From Lachnospiraceae bacterium (GTDB taxonomy: Bacteria > Bacillota > Clostridia > Lachnospirales > Lachnospiraceae): DNA of 32,740 nucleotides. The stretch covers positions 1-32,740 of the forward strand of contig VSOB01000038.1 of the NCBI GenBank assembly GCA_009774625.1, in the 5' to 3' direction. Within the stretch, counting starts at the first letter, position 1. Every line of letters begins with the position of its first letter. Below the pieces are notes generated by a model. That model did no database searches. It was not told the DNA's origin and saw only the letters and a program-made list of their open reading frames with translations. Positions 16,548 through 24,656 of the stretch are shown one piece after another. The position numbers were made by a program, and so were the translations under genes.

Positions 16548-16574
16548 TAAAGTATTTTCAAGTAGCTCCGATAT
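16548..16574 (+). promoter_or_regulatory. sigma-D (flagellar) promoter of flagellin
   Basis: TAAA (16548-16551), 15 bases, then T-CCGATAT (16567-16574) matches the sigma-D/sigma-28 consensus TAAA-N15-GCCGATAT at all but one position. It gives a leader of roughly 170 bases before flagellin. Confidence 0.88.
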
Positions 16575-16591
16575 AAAAAGTGTAAAATACA

Positions 16592-16663
16592 GATGCGGCA
16601 CGCAGGCGCACAGTGCGGCATCAGAGAAATGGTAATAACCGGGGGTTTTCTAGAGACCTCCGG
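16592..16663 (+). promoter_or_regulatory. two hairpins in the flagellin leader
   Basis: Hairpin 1 pairs GATGC (16592-16596) with GCATC (16618-16622), with GCAC/GTGC inside. Hairpin 2 pairs CCGGGGGT (16639-16646) with ACCTCCGG (16656-16663). Neither has a T run, so they look like mRNA-stabilising or regulatory structures rather than terminators. Confidence 0.5.
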
Positions 16664-16692
16664 ATATTATAAACTAACATCAGTAACAACAT

Positions 16693-16751
16693 AGGCAAAA
16701 GGAATTGCTTATGTATTTATAATCGGCCACAGGCCGAATAACAAGGAGGTA
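16693..16751 (+). promoter_or_regulatory. CsrA-like binding region in the flagellin leader, overlapping the ribosome binding site
   Basis: AGGCAA/TTGCTT forms a small hairpin (16693-16710) with AAGGAA, and hence GGA, in the loop, the typical CsrA target shape. The ribosome binding site ACAAGGAGGT (16741-16750) matches the CsrA consensus core ACARGGA. A hairpin TCGGCC-ACA-GGCCGA (16723-16737) lies between them. In Bacillus subtilis two comparable sites in the hag leader bind CsrA, antagonised by FliW. No csrA or fliW gene is in this window. Confidence 0.6.
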
Positions 16752-16755
16752 AATT

Positions 16756-18354
16756 ATGGTAGTACAACACAATCTAACAGCGATGAACTCTAACAGAATG
16801 TTAGGCGTTACCACAAGCCAGCAGGCAAAGGCAACAGAGAAATTATCATCCGGATATAAGATCAACCGTGCAGCTGATGATGCAGCAGGTCTGGCAATTT
16901 CCGAAAAAATGAGAAAGCAGATCAGAGGTCTTACACAGGCATCTGCAAACGCACAGGATGGTATCTCTGCAGTGCAGACAGCAGAAGGTGCACTTACCGA
17001 AGTGCACGATATGCTTCAGAGAATGAACGAACTGGCAGTTAAGTCAGCAAACGGCACAAACTCCGTTTCCGACCGTGAAGCGATCCAGGCTGAAATCGAT
17101 CAGCTGGTAACTGAAATCGATCGTGTTGCTGAAACAACTAAATTCAACGAAACATACCTGCTGAAAGGTGACAGAACCGCTGTTAAGGGATATTCCTACA
17201 GCTATGCAACTGTTACGGCTGGTTCTTCTGTTCAGCCCGCACAGGCTGCAAACGTTAAGAATGCAGCAGGCGTTACAGGCGTTCTGAACGTTGACGAAGC
17301 AACCGGGCTTTCCGCACAGATCAGCTTCAAGGCTTCAGCAAGCTCTGCAGCACAGAACGAGATCGCAAACTCTCTGAAGAATCAGGGTCTGAACATCACT
17401 GTAGAGTTGACAACAGACAACACAGATTCTCAGTCTGTAGGAAAACAGGAAGCAAAATACAGCATTTCCCTGAACGGCGCTGTGGCTGACAAATATACAA
17501 TCACAGCTACCACTAAGGCATCTGCACCTGATCAGACAGACAGGATGACATTCTACATCAAGGATAAGAGCGGCCAGACAATTGCAACTGTTACTGCAAT
17601 GGGTATCGCTGCAGCAGGCGTAACAGCAGGCGCTGCAAAGATTAATTCTGATGGCACAACAGGTACTGGCGTTATGTCACGTGTGGACGGCATCTATTCT
17701 GCAAACGTTATGGCAAGCAAGGCTCAGGCAGCTTACACAGAAGGCGAGCAGTATTCATTCTATGACGTAGACGGCAATAAGATTTCTTCCAATGCTTTGA
17801 ATAAGTACTTCACGGCTGAAGTGGTGAACGGTAGTGTAACTGTAGCTGCAACACCGAATGCTCCTTATGTATATGATGCAACCGGCAACAAGATCAACAT
17901 CACCAAGATGGCAAGCCAGGTTAAGGCTAACCAGGATGTAACCGGTGCACTTCAGGTAAGACTTCATGTAGGTGCTGACGCAACAAGCAACAACCAGATC
18001 AGTATGAACCTGGATGCTATGACAGCTAAGGGTCTGGGTATCGTTGGACTTCGTGTAGATGGTACCGATGACACCAATGCAAGAAATGCAATCGAGACCA
18101 TTAAGGCAGCGATCACCAAAGTATCTTCTCAGCGTTCTTCTCTTGGTGCTATCCAGAACAGACTGGAGCACACCATCAACAACCTGGATAACGTTGTTGA
18201 GAACACCACATCTGCTGAAAGCCAGATCCGTGATACAGATATGGCATCTCAGATGGTTGAGTACTCCAAGAATCAGATTCTTGCTCAGGCAGGTCAGTCT
18301 ATGCTTGCACAGGCTAACCAGTCTAACCAGGGCGTACTGTCCTTACTGCAGTAA
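16756..18354 (+). CDS. hag: flagellin
   Basis: This 532-residue flagellin is the filament subunit, exported by the flagellar type III system. The conserved N-terminal D0/D1 part covers about residues 1-140 (HNLTAMNSNRML, LSSGYKINRAADDAAGLAISEKMR, VQTAEGALTEVHDMLQRMNEL). The conserved C-terminal part covers about 411-532 (RSSLGAIQNRLEHTINNLDNV, IRDTDMASQMVEYSKNQIL, LSLLQ end). Between them lies a long Ala/Thr/Ser-rich variable domain, expected on the filament surface and a likely glycosylation target. Codon use is strongly biased (GCA Ala, AAC Asn), unlike its neighbours, as expected for a very highly expressed gene. Transcription is from the sigma-D promoter upstream. No other flagellar structural gene is in the window. 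Confidence 0.97.
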   Translation: MVVQHNLTAMNSNRMLGVTTSQQAKATEKLSSGYKINRAADDAAGLAISEKMRKQIRGLTQASANAQDGISAVQTAEGALTEVHDMLQRMNELAVKSANGTNSVSDREAIQAEIDQLVTEIDRVAETTKFNETYLLKGDRTAVKGYSYSYATVTAGSSVQPAQAANVKNAAGVTGVLNVDEATGLSAQISFKASASSAAQNEIANSLKNQGLNITVELTTDNTDSQSVGKQEAKYSISLNGAVADKYTITATTKASAPDQTDRMTFYIKDKSGQTIATVTAMGIAAAGVTAGAAKINSDGTTGTGVMSRVDGIYSANVMASKAQAAYTEGEQYSFYDVDGNKISSNALNKYFTAEVVNGSVTVAATPNAPYVYDATGNKINITKMASQVKANQDVTGALQVRLHVGADATSNNQISMNLDAMTAKGLGIVGLRVDGTDDTNARNAIETIKAAITKVSSQRSSLGAIQNRLEHTINNLDNVVENTTSAESQIRDTDMASQMVEYSKNQILAQAGQSMLAQANQSNQGVLSLLQ

Positions 18355-18437
18355 TCTGACGGGTAGCTCAGATATAAGACTTGGAAAACGGCCGGGCAGC
18401 CGGTACGTTTTAAAAGGGGATCCGCAGGGATTACCCG
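18355..18437 (+). ncRNA. candidate structured RNA element in the flagellin 3' UTR
   Basis: Starting at the first base after the flagellin stop codon, TCTGA (18355-18359) can pair with TCAGA (18368-18372), leaving the loop CGGGTAGC. That loop is complementary to TTACCCG (18431-18437), giving a potential pseudoknot or a closing multibranch stem. Enclosed are hairpin A, AAAACG...CGTTTT with CCGG-GCAG-CCGG (18385-18411), and hairpin B, ATCC-GCAG-GGAT (18420-18431). Both have the same GCAG loop. A terminator follows nine bases later. I do not recognise a known RNA family; the fold is predicted by eye only. Confidence 0.5.
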
Positions 18438-18445
18438 CCATACAG

Positions 18446-18478
18446 GAAGGGGCGGCTTCAAAACCGCCCTTTCTTTTT
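18446..18478 (+). terminator. flagellin terminator
   Basis: GAAGGGGCGG (18446-18455) pairs with CCGCCCTTTC (18464-18473) around an eight-base loop, with one G-U pair, followed by TTTTT (18474-18478). The glycosyltransferase starts 30 bases later without a visible promoter, so partial readthrough is likely. Confidence 0.92.
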
Positions 18479-18507
18479 ATCGAAGAGTACAGAAAGGGAG
18501 GGAACCC

Positions 18508-20703
18508 ATGAATAAGAAAAAGCCGTTACTCACTATATCACTGCTGTCCAGTGGGAGACAGAAAACCCTTCGTAAATGTTTGGATTCTATCATGCCGCTG
18601 ATGGAGAAGGTGGACAGTGAGCTGATTATTGTGGATACCGGATGTGATGAGGAAACCAGAGCGATGATGCAGGTATATACGGATCAGATCATTCCGTTTA
18701 CCTGGTGTGATGATTTCTCCAAGGCCAGAAATGTGGGAATGAGCCAGGCCAAAGGAGAATGGTTTATGTATTTGGATGATGACGAATGGTTTCTCGATAC
18801 GAAGGAGATCGAGGATTTTTTCCTGTCCGGAGACTATAAGAACTATTGCTATGCCTGCTATATCCAGCGGAATTATATGAATTATAACAGACAGATTTAT
18901 ACCGATGCCTGGGTGTCCCGTCTCGTTCATCTGCGTCCGGGAGTCCGTTTTATCGGTGTGATTCATGAGTTTTTTTTTCCGATCCAGGATCCCTGTAAAC
19001 TGCTCCACTCTATGGTGGAACACTTCGGATATATCTATTCCACCAAAGAGGAAGAGAGGCAGCATATTAAGCGGAATACCGTGTTGCTGCAGAAAGCGAT
19101 GAAAAAGGAGCCCAACGTGATCCGGTGGTGGATTCATCTGCTGCAGGAGTACCGGGCGGCAGAAGAGTTCCAGCAGATGCAGGAGCTGTGCCGGGATGGG
19201 ATCAGGCATTTCCGTAATTTTAACGATAAGATCACCAACCGGGACAGAGGTTCTTTTTATTGCGGTCTGGTGGAGGCAGAGCTGCTGTCGGCTTATTACG
19301 AACAGGCGGAAGAGGATATTAAGTATGGCCTGAAGGATAAACGCAATACCCAGATGTGCCAGATGCGCCTCTACAATCTGGGGGCAGAGGCTTATTATAA
19401 GCAAAAGAAATACCAGGAAGCAAGGGAATGCTGTGAGAAATATCTGGAATTTTATGAAATACTGAAAGACGATGAGGAAGAGCGGGTGGAACAGGAAGCC
19501 TTTTTCGTTTTGAATGCGCTGGAACCTGCGGGCCTGTACAGTACCCTGGGTTATTATATTCTTTCTGATTTTTATTTGGGAGAAACTAAGGTTTTTAAAA
19601 AGCATTTCTGGGATTTTGCCTGGGACGGCGTGTTGATGCTGAATAAGGGCTTTATCAAAGATGTTGTGGACTTTATGTCAAAACTCCCTTATGATGAAGC
19701 ATTTGTAAAGGGCGCCCAGACAATGGTCGATTGGAAGGGACTGACCGAATTTTGGGATAAAGTACATGAGATTGAGAACAAAGCTGTCGTATCTGCAGAA
19801 AGTGAAGAACAGTTCTGGCATCTGGCAAAGATCCTTTCTCAGGTAAAGTCTGAAAATCATTATGTCTGGTATCTGCGGATCTTATACAGTGACCACATTG
19901 GGGAAGTGGATGATCTGGACACCTGCTATCAAAAGCTGTTTCATTATGTGGCGGACATTTTTCAGTTGGATGATAAAATCTTTGCCATTGCGGAAAAGTA
20001 TGATCTGGATCTGGGCGCCCGGTTTGAGGAGATTCCTTTTGACCAGTGGAAATTGGGGATTGATTCATTCTTTTCCAATACTTCCTATGAGAAGATACTT
20101 GAACGGGCGGCTGTTGTGGAACGCAGTATAGACAAAGAAACAGAGAATGAAAGACTGGCGGCCAGATATCAGTATTTCATTATGAAAACGGCAGAAGTGA
20201 AGATCGTATATGGCTATAGCAAAACCGATTTCGGAGCGCTGCAGGAATGTCTGCAGGATTTTTCCGATAAATGTCTGCTGTTCTATCGGAGATACTTTAA
20301 AGAGAATGCTTTTTGCGGAGAAATGGAGCTGCTCCCGGCGCCCTGCCGTGCGGCGGTCAGATTTCATCAGCTTCTGGAAACACAGAAAACAGGAGACAGA
20401 CAGCAGATTGGCGATTGTCTGAAACAGGCGGTAGGTGTATTTAAAGATTTTGACAATGCAGTCAAAGCCTATGCGGCCCTTTTTGCGGAAGAAGAAAAAG
20501 CGAAGCTGGAAGCAGAGCGGGCGGCGCAGATTTCTCCGGAGATGCGTGCTCTGGCAGGACAGATTAAAGATAAGATACGCGCCCTGCTTGCTCAGGGTAT
20601 GGCGCCTGAAGCGTTTCAGGTATTGCAGCAGTTGAAAACATTTATTCCGGATGACCCGGAGATTACAGAATTGGAAAAAGAAATTACATTGAGATTTTCC
20701 TGA
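18508..20703 (+). CDS. family 2 glycosyltransferase with TPR-like region, possible flagellin glycosyltransferase
   Basis: The N-terminal 200 residues of this 731-residue cytoplasmic protein are a GT-A family 2 glycosyltransferase. Evidence is the nucleotide-binding start LTISLLSSGRQKTLRKCLDSI (8-28), IIVDTGCDEET (40-50), WCDDFSKARNVGMSQAKGEW (66-85), and the metal-binding acidic motif LDDDEW at 89-94. Residues about 190-430 are helical repeats resembling TPRs, and the last 70 residues are charged and helical, also TPR-like. GGGAGGG precedes the ATG. It lies directly behind flagellin; similarly placed transferases in clostridia glycosylate flagellin, so that role is the favoured inference. The sugar donor is unknown. 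Confidence 0.85.
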   Translation: MNKKKPLLTISLLSSGRQKTLRKCLDSIMPLMEKVDSELIIVDTGCDEETRAMMQVYTDQIIPFTWCDDFSKARNVGMSQAKGEWFMYLDDDEWFLDTKEIEDFFLSGDYKNYCYACYIQRNYMNYNRQIYTDAWVSRLVHLRPGVRFIGVIHEFFFPIQDPCKLLHSMVEHFGYIYSTKEEERQHIKRNTVLLQKAMKKEPNVIRWWIHLLQEYRAAEEFQQMQELCRDGIRHFRNFNDKITNRDRGSFYCGLVEAELLSAYYEQAEEDIKYGLKDKRNTQMCQMRLYNLGAEAYYKQKKYQEARECCEKYLEFYEILKDDEEERVEQEAFFVLNALEPAGLYSTLGYYILSDFYLGETKVFKKHFWDFAWDGVLMLNKGFIKDVVDFMSKLPYDEAFVKGAQTMVDWKGLTEFWDKVHEIENKAVVSAESEEQFWHLAKILSQVKSENHYVWYLRILYSDHIGEVDDLDTCYQKLFHYVADIFQLDDKIFAIAEKYDLDLGARFEEIPFDQWKLGIDSFFSNTSYEKILERAAVVERSIDKETENERLAARYQYFIMKTAEVKIVYGYSKTDFGALQECLQDFSDKCLLFYRRYFKENAFCGEMELLPAPCRAAVRFHQLLETQKTGDRQQIGDCLKQAVGVFKDFDNAVKAYAALFAEEEKAKLEAERAAQISPEMRALAGQIKDKIRALLAQGMAPEAFQVLQQLKTFIPDDPEITELEKEITLRFS

Positions 20704-20708
20704 ACTAT

Positions 20709-20757
20709 AGCTTCCGCCAGGTCGATGACAGTAGTCGAACCGGCGGAAGCTGTTTTT
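20709..20757 (+). terminator. intrinsic terminator after the glycosyltransferase
   Basis: AGCTTCCGCC (20709-20718) pairs perfectly with GGCGGAAGCT (20742-20751), with an inner GTCGA/TCGAC pairing, and TTTTT follows at 20753-20757. Confidence 0.92.
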
Positions 20758-20772
20758 CTGGTGCGGCAGTGG

Positions 20773-20801
20773 TTTTCAAGAAATAAGAGATATGCTATAC
20801 T
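20773..20801 (+). promoter_or_regulatory. probable sigma-A promoter of the MBOAT-SGNH pair
   Basis: TTTTCA (20773-20778) and TATACT (20796-20801) are 17 bases apart, directly after the preceding terminator and 36 bases before the MBOAT start codon. Confidence 0.6.
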
Positions 20802-20837
20802 AAGCTGATAAGAAGGATTTGAAACAAGGAGGCAGAT

Positions 20838-22235
20838 ATGCTGTTCAGTTCCATGATTTTTTTATGGCTGTTTTTACCGGTGGTATTTCTTGTCAGCAGA
20901 GTGCTGCCGCCCAGAGGGCAAAATGTATTTCTTTTGCTTGCCAGTCTGTTTTTTTATGCCTGGGGAGAGCCTGCATATATCCTGCTGATGCTGCTTTCTA
21001 TTTTCCTGAATTGGGGCGGCGGCATGCTTCTGGAACGGTTCCCGACCGTAAGAAAAGGTATCTTATGGGCTGATATCGTATTGAATCTGACACTGCTGGG
21101 ATATTTTAAATATCTGGGGCTGTTTGCCCGGACGCTGAATCATCTGCTGCCGGGCGAAGGGGTGATAGTGCCCCAGATTGCGCTTCCGATCGGTATTTCT
21201 TTTTTTACCTTTCAGGCGCTGTCTTACGTGATTGATGTGTACCGGGGTGAATGCAGGGTACAGCACAATTTGCTCTCGCTGGCTCTGTATATTTCATTCT
21301 TTCCCCAGTTGATTGCAGGTCCCATCGTAAAATATAAAGATGTCAATGACCAGATTGCAGAGCGGACTCTAAGCAGAGAGAAGCTGGTGTCGGGGATTCG
21401 TCGGTTTATTTATGGTCTGGCGAAAAAAGTGTTGATTTCCAATGTACTGGCCCGGAGCGCAGACCGGATTTTTGCATTGGATATGGGGGAGCTGACCGGT
21501 GCATTGGCATGGACGGCAGCTTTTTTGTATACCTTTCAGATTTATTATGATTTTTCCGGCTATTCGGATATGGCCATAGGGCTGGGCAGGATGTTTGGGT
21601 TTGAGTTTCATGAGAATTTCAGATACCCCTATTTGTCTCTGTCTGTCCGGGAGTTCTGGCGCAGGTGGCATATTTCTTTGAGTACCTGGTTCCGGGAATA
21701 TGTTTATATACCGCTGGGCGGTAACCGAAAGGGAACCTTCAGAACATATGTGAATCTGGGACTGGTCTTTCTGCTGACGGGCTTCTGGCATGGCGCCAGC
21801 TATAATTTTATATTCTGGGGACTGTATCATGGGGTATTTTCCATAGCAGAACGACTGGGGCTGTCCGGATTTCTAGAACGGCATAAAGTGACGGCATTTT
21901 GCTATACATTTCTTGCGGTGCACTTTGGATGGATTTTGTTCCGGATTGAGAGTATGAGAGGGATCCTGGAGTTTGGAAAGCGGATTTTATTGCCCTGGCA
22001 GCATCGGGTTTCCCATTACAGTGTCTGGGAGTTTGTAAATCTCCATACGCTTTTTATACTTCTGTGCGCTGTATCAGGTATGGGAATCATACAGAAGTAT
22101 CTGGCAAAAAGGGGATGGAATGAAAGATGGGCCGGCTCTCTTCCGGAAATGGTATATTGTATGGCTCTGTTATTTTTCTGCATTTCCGCATTGGCAGGCA
22201 ATACCTATAATCCGTTTATTTATTTCAGATTCTAA
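20838..22235 (+). CDS. MBOAT family O-acyltransferase (AlgI/DltB-like)
   Basis: This 465-residue polytopic membrane protein belongs to the AlgI/DltB branch of MBOAT acyltransferases. These pass an acyl group, usually acetyl, through the membrane to an extracytoplasmic acceptor. Family landmarks are FFYAWGEPAYILLML (38-52), LPIGISFFTFQALSYVIDVYRG (116-137), FPQLIAGPIV (155-164), YYDFSGYSDMAIGLGRMFGF (236-255), FWRRWHISLSTWFREYVYIPLGGNR (273-297) and the catalytic histidine His318 in TGFWHG. His278 is the second conserved histidine. AAGGAGG precedes the start. The next gene, 11 bases on, is an AlgX/AlgJ-like partner. Its target might be the flagellar glycan or another surface polymer; the sequence does not say. 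Confidence 0.92.
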   Translation: MLFSSMIFLWLFLPVVFLVSRVLPPRGQNVFLLLASLFFYAWGEPAYILLMLLSIFLNWGGGMLLERFPTVRKGILWADIVLNLTLLGYFKYLGLFARTLNHLLPGEGVIVPQIALPIGISFFTFQALSYVIDVYRGECRVQHNLLSLALYISFFPQLIAGPIVKYKDVNDQIAERTLSREKLVSGIRRFIYGLAKKVLISNVLARSADRIFALDMGELTGALAWTAAFLYTFQIYYDFSGYSDMAIGLGRMFGFEFHENFRYPYLSLSVREFWRRWHISLSTWFREYVYIPLGGNRKGTFRTYVNLGLVFLLTGFWHGASYNFIFWGLYHGVFSIAERLGLSGFLERHKVTAFCYTFLAVHFGWILFRIESMRGILEFGKRILLPWQHRVSHYSVWEFVNLHTLFILLCAVSGMGIIQKYLAKRGWNERWAGSLPEMVYCMALLFFCISALAGNTYNPFIYFRF

Positions 22236-22246
22236 GGGAGGCAGAG

Positions 22247-23356
22247 ATGAGAGAGCGTATAAGAGAAAGACTGTGGATCGGGATGTTTTTTCTGATGCTC
22301 TGCGGAGGACAGCTCTGTTGGCTGATGGGAGGCAGCAGGACGGCGCAGGAGGGCTATGAAAACCGGACAGCAGCGCAGCGTCCGGTTCTTTCTGTCGGTA
22401 CGATAGAAGAGTTCCCGGCTTTGTATGAGGCATATTATAACGATCACCTGCCATACCGGGATTTTCTGATCCGGATGAACAGTGGGCTGGAATATTATGT
22501 ATTTCAGACTTCATCCAATGAAAATGTGGTACGTGGCAAAGAAGAGTGGCTCTTTTACAACAGCTCTGCAGATGACAATCCTATAGAGGCTTATAAGGGA
22601 ATGGGGCTTTTTACACAACAGGAGCTGGAACAGATCGGGAATAATCTGCTTACTACCAGAGAGACGCTGTCAGAAAGAGGAATCGAGTTTGTTCTCTTTA
22701 TTGCCCCTAATAAAGAGAGAGTCTATGCGGAACAGATGCCGGAGTACTATGGTGCGCCTGCAGCGTCTTACCGTACGCAGCAACTGGTGGAATATTTGCA
22801 GGAAACGACGGATATCCGTGTGGTATATCCCCTGGATGCACTGTTGGCGGCAAAAGAAAAGGGCTCACGGAAGCTGTATTATCGTCTGGATACACACTGG
22901 AATTATATCGGGGCCTATATCGGTACCAGGGAGCTGGCAAAGGAACTGGGCGTTTCCATGCCTGCGTTGGAGGAATTGACCGTAACGGAAACCGATCCCA
23001 CCATCTGTGATCTGGCTGATATGATTCATCTGAGGGAACAACTGAACCAGGATCCGGATTATGTGCTATCCGGCTATGACAGATATCACCTGACAACGGA
23101 TCGGCATGATCTGACAGGCGCTTATATTTATCATTGCGAAGGCGGTGATGAGAGAAAACTGTTTATGCTGAGAGACTCTTTTGCGGATGCTATGGACGAC
23201 TTTCTGGCGGCTCAGTTTCATGAAAGCTATATGGTGCATTACAGCAGCTATTCTCATGAGCTGGCAGACAGAGAACAGCCGGATATTTTTGTGTATGAAA
23301 CAGTGGAACGGCGCATTGGGGAGTTGTTGACATTCAGAATAGAATCATGGAAATAG
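22247..23356 (+). CDS. AlgX/AlgJ-like SGNH acetyltransferase (DHHW family) protein
   Basis: This 369-residue protein has an N-terminal membrane anchor or signal (about residues 8-28) and an extracytoplasmic SGNH-like domain. It carries ENRTAAQRPVL (38-48) and NDHLPYRD (65-72), typical of the DHHW/AlgX family, and the probable catalytic residues Asp215 and His217 in LDTHWN and Ser311 in LRDSF. These proteins take the acyl group delivered by an MBOAT partner and transfer it to a polysaccharide. It follows the MBOAT gene by 11 bases, so the two almost surely act together. It lacks the C-terminal carbohydrate-binding module of AlgX, so it is closer to AlgJ. Confidence 0.87.
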   Translation: MRERIRERLWIGMFFLMLCGGQLCWLMGGSRTAQEGYENRTAAQRPVLSVGTIEEFPALYEAYYNDHLPYRDFLIRMNSGLEYYVFQTSSNENVVRGKEEWLFYNSSADDNPIEAYKGMGLFTQQELEQIGNNLLTTRETLSERGIEFVLFIAPNKERVYAEQMPEYYGAPAASYRTQQLVEYLQETTDIRVVYPLDALLAAKEKGSRKLYYRLDTHWNYIGAYIGTRELAKELGVSMPALEELTVTETDPTICDLADMIHLREQLNQDPDYVLSGYDRYHLTTDRHDLTGAYIYHCEGGDERKLFMLRDSFADAMDDFLAAQFHESYMVHYSSYSHELADREQPDIFVYETVERRIGELLTFRIESWK

Positions 23357-23382
23357 ACGGAGTAAAAATGAACATAAAAAAA

Positions 23383-23456
<74 letters not shown>

Positions 23457-23499
23457 ATTTGGCGACTGTATCATGACTTTATGACTGCCACCGAAATAT

Positions 23500-23528
23500 A
23501 TGATACAATAAAAAATGGATATTGTCAA
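23500..23528 (-). promoter_or_regulatory. sigma-A promoter of tRNA-Pro
   Basis: On the minus strand a perfect TTGACA (23523-23528) and TATCAT (23500-23505) are spaced by 17 bases, about 45 bases upstream of the tRNA. A plus-strand TACAAT (23504-23509) that could serve the carbonic anhydrase gene overlaps this -10 box. Confidence 0.8.
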
Positions 23529-23555
23529 AAGAAAAATGAAAAAAGAGGGAAAAAA

Positions 23556-24050
23556 ATGAAGGACGGGAAAAAATTGCAGAAACCGGACGATGTTTATATC
23601 GCAGAAGGGGCCATTTGCCTGGGCGATGTGCAGATCGGAACGGGCAGCAGTATCTGGTACCATGCCACTGTCAGAGCAGACAGAGAGCAGATACGTATTG
23701 GGGCATACACCAATATTCAGGATAACAGTGTGGTACATGTGGACGAAGGATTTCCGGTACAGATCGGAGATTATGTAACCATCGGTCATGGAGCAGTGAT
23801 TCATGGCTGTACGATCGGAGACAATACACTGATCGGTATGGGAGCAATCGTGCTGAATGGGGCAAAGATCGGAAGAGACTGTATCATCGGGGCCGGCGCA
23901 CTGGTGACACAAAATACCATCGTCCCCGATCATATGCTGTTGGTAGGCAATCCTGCCAGGCCGGTACGCAGAACAACAGAAGCGGAGGCAGAGCAGAATC
24001 GAAAGAATGCGGAAGAATACAGCAGAGAGGGGAAGGCACGAAACAATTGA
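23556..24050 (+). CDS. gamma-type carbonic anhydrase family protein
   Basis: This 164-residue left-handed beta-helix protein with hexapeptide repeats belongs to the gamma-carbonic anhydrase (YrdA/PaaY/CaiE) group. The three metal-binding histidines correspond to His61 (SVVHVDEG), His78 (TIGHGAVIHG) and His83. IGMGAIVLNGAKIG and LLVGNPARPVR are typical C-terminal repeats and closing motif. The ATG at 23556 is chosen over an upstream in-frame codon at 23481 because the latter lies in the promoter region and AGAGGG precedes 23556. The family contains both active and inactive enzymes, so CO2 hydration is likely but not certain. The metal is probably zinc or iron. Confidence 0.88.
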   Translation: MKDGKKLQKPDDVYIAEGAICLGDVQIGTGSSIWYHATVRADREQIRIGAYTNIQDNSVVHVDEGFPVQIGDYVTIGHGAVIHGCTIGDNTLIGMGAIVLNGAKIGRDCIIGAGALVTQNTIVPDHMLLVGNPARPVRRTTEAEAEQNRKNAEEYSREGKARNN

Positions 24051-24087
24051 AAGCACGCTCCCCTCTTCTGCCATGCAGGCTGAAAAG

Positions 24088-24504
24088 TCATTCTGCGGCA
24101 TTTATTTCTTTGACCATTTCCTTATCAATCAGTAAAATATGCCGATGCAGCCATTCTGTCAGATAGTCCAGCAGTTCTTTCAGAATAGAATCCTGAGTAC
24201 CCAGAGAAACGCGGGAGGCCTCTTCATCGATCCGGGTTAAGTCGTCCAGAAACTTCTGGTGAAGCGCCAAATGCTCGTCCAGTTTTACATACCCGGCATT
24301 TCTCATAAAAGACTCTTCGTCAACGAAATGCGACAGGGTATAGGAGCGGATCCCTTCCAGGAGCTTCGTTAACTCGTCAAATTTGTATAACATATTCTGA
24401 TCTTTCAGTAATGTCTGTGCCTGACTGGTTAAGAGGAAAAGCTGCTGATGCTGTTCGTCAAGAACAGCGTTGCCGGTGTTGTATTCAGGGCCCATTGTGC
24501 TCAT
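24088..24504 (-). CDS. bacteriohemerythrin
   Basis: This 138-residue, four-helix protein carries the complete set of di-iron ligands of hemerythrins: His19 (DEQHQQL), His59 and Glu63 (SHFVDEE), His78 and His82 (DEHLALHQKF), and His122 and Asp127 (HILLID). Such proteins bind O2 reversibly through an oxo-bridged di-iron centre. In anaerobes they are thought to scavenge or sense oxygen. It is cytoplasmic, single-domain, with no attached signalling module. GAAAGGAAG lies about seven bases before the start. It is convergent with the carbonic anhydrase, whose stop codon is 37 bases from its own. Confidence 0.94.
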   Translation of the reverse strand: MSTMGPEYNTGNAVLDEQHQQLFLLTSQAQTLLKDQNMLYKFDELTKLLEGIRSYTLSHFVDEESFMRNAGYVKLDEHLALHQKFLDDLTRIDEEASRVSLGTQDSILKELLDYLTEWLHRHILLIDKEMVKEINAAE

Positions 24505-24541
24505 AAAATGCTTCCTTTCTTCTTACGAATTCATTACAACT

Positions 24542-24570
24542 ATCTTAACATTTTCAATAACAGGTTGCAA
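24542..24570 (-). promoter_or_regulatory. possible promoter of the hemerythrin gene
   Basis: On the minus strand TTGCAA (24565-24570) and TAAGAT (24542-24547) are 17 bases apart, about 38 bases before the start codon. Both boxes match four of six consensus positions. Confidence 0.45.
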
Positions 24571-24656
24571 TGATAAATTATTACTTTACAGGTCAGGGAA
24601 AGAGGATTTATGATAACAGTACAGGTATCTTTGATATAGGAAAAAGGAGAGCAGTT

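Noticed and set aside
18360..18440. tRNA-like look: GGTAGCTCAG near the 5' end, CGGGTA/TACCCG closing stem and CCA after it
   Set aside because: There is no TTCRA T-loop, no seven-base anticodon loop on a five-pair stem, and no discriminator base before CCA. I list it instead as a structured RNA candidate.
18059..18511. 150-codon plus-strand frame bridging the flagellin end and the glycosyltransferase start
   Set aside because: It is a shifted reading of flagellin codons, low in complexity, and would cross the flagellin terminator.
18538..19605. Open frame of 355 codons on the minus strand inside the glycosyltransferase gene
   Set aside because: It has no ribosome binding site or recognisable domain, and the plus-strand protein has clear motifs. 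Similar long antisense frames inside the isomerase (15509-16540), kinase (13352-14272) and fourth antiporter (9531-10391) genes were dropped for the same reason.
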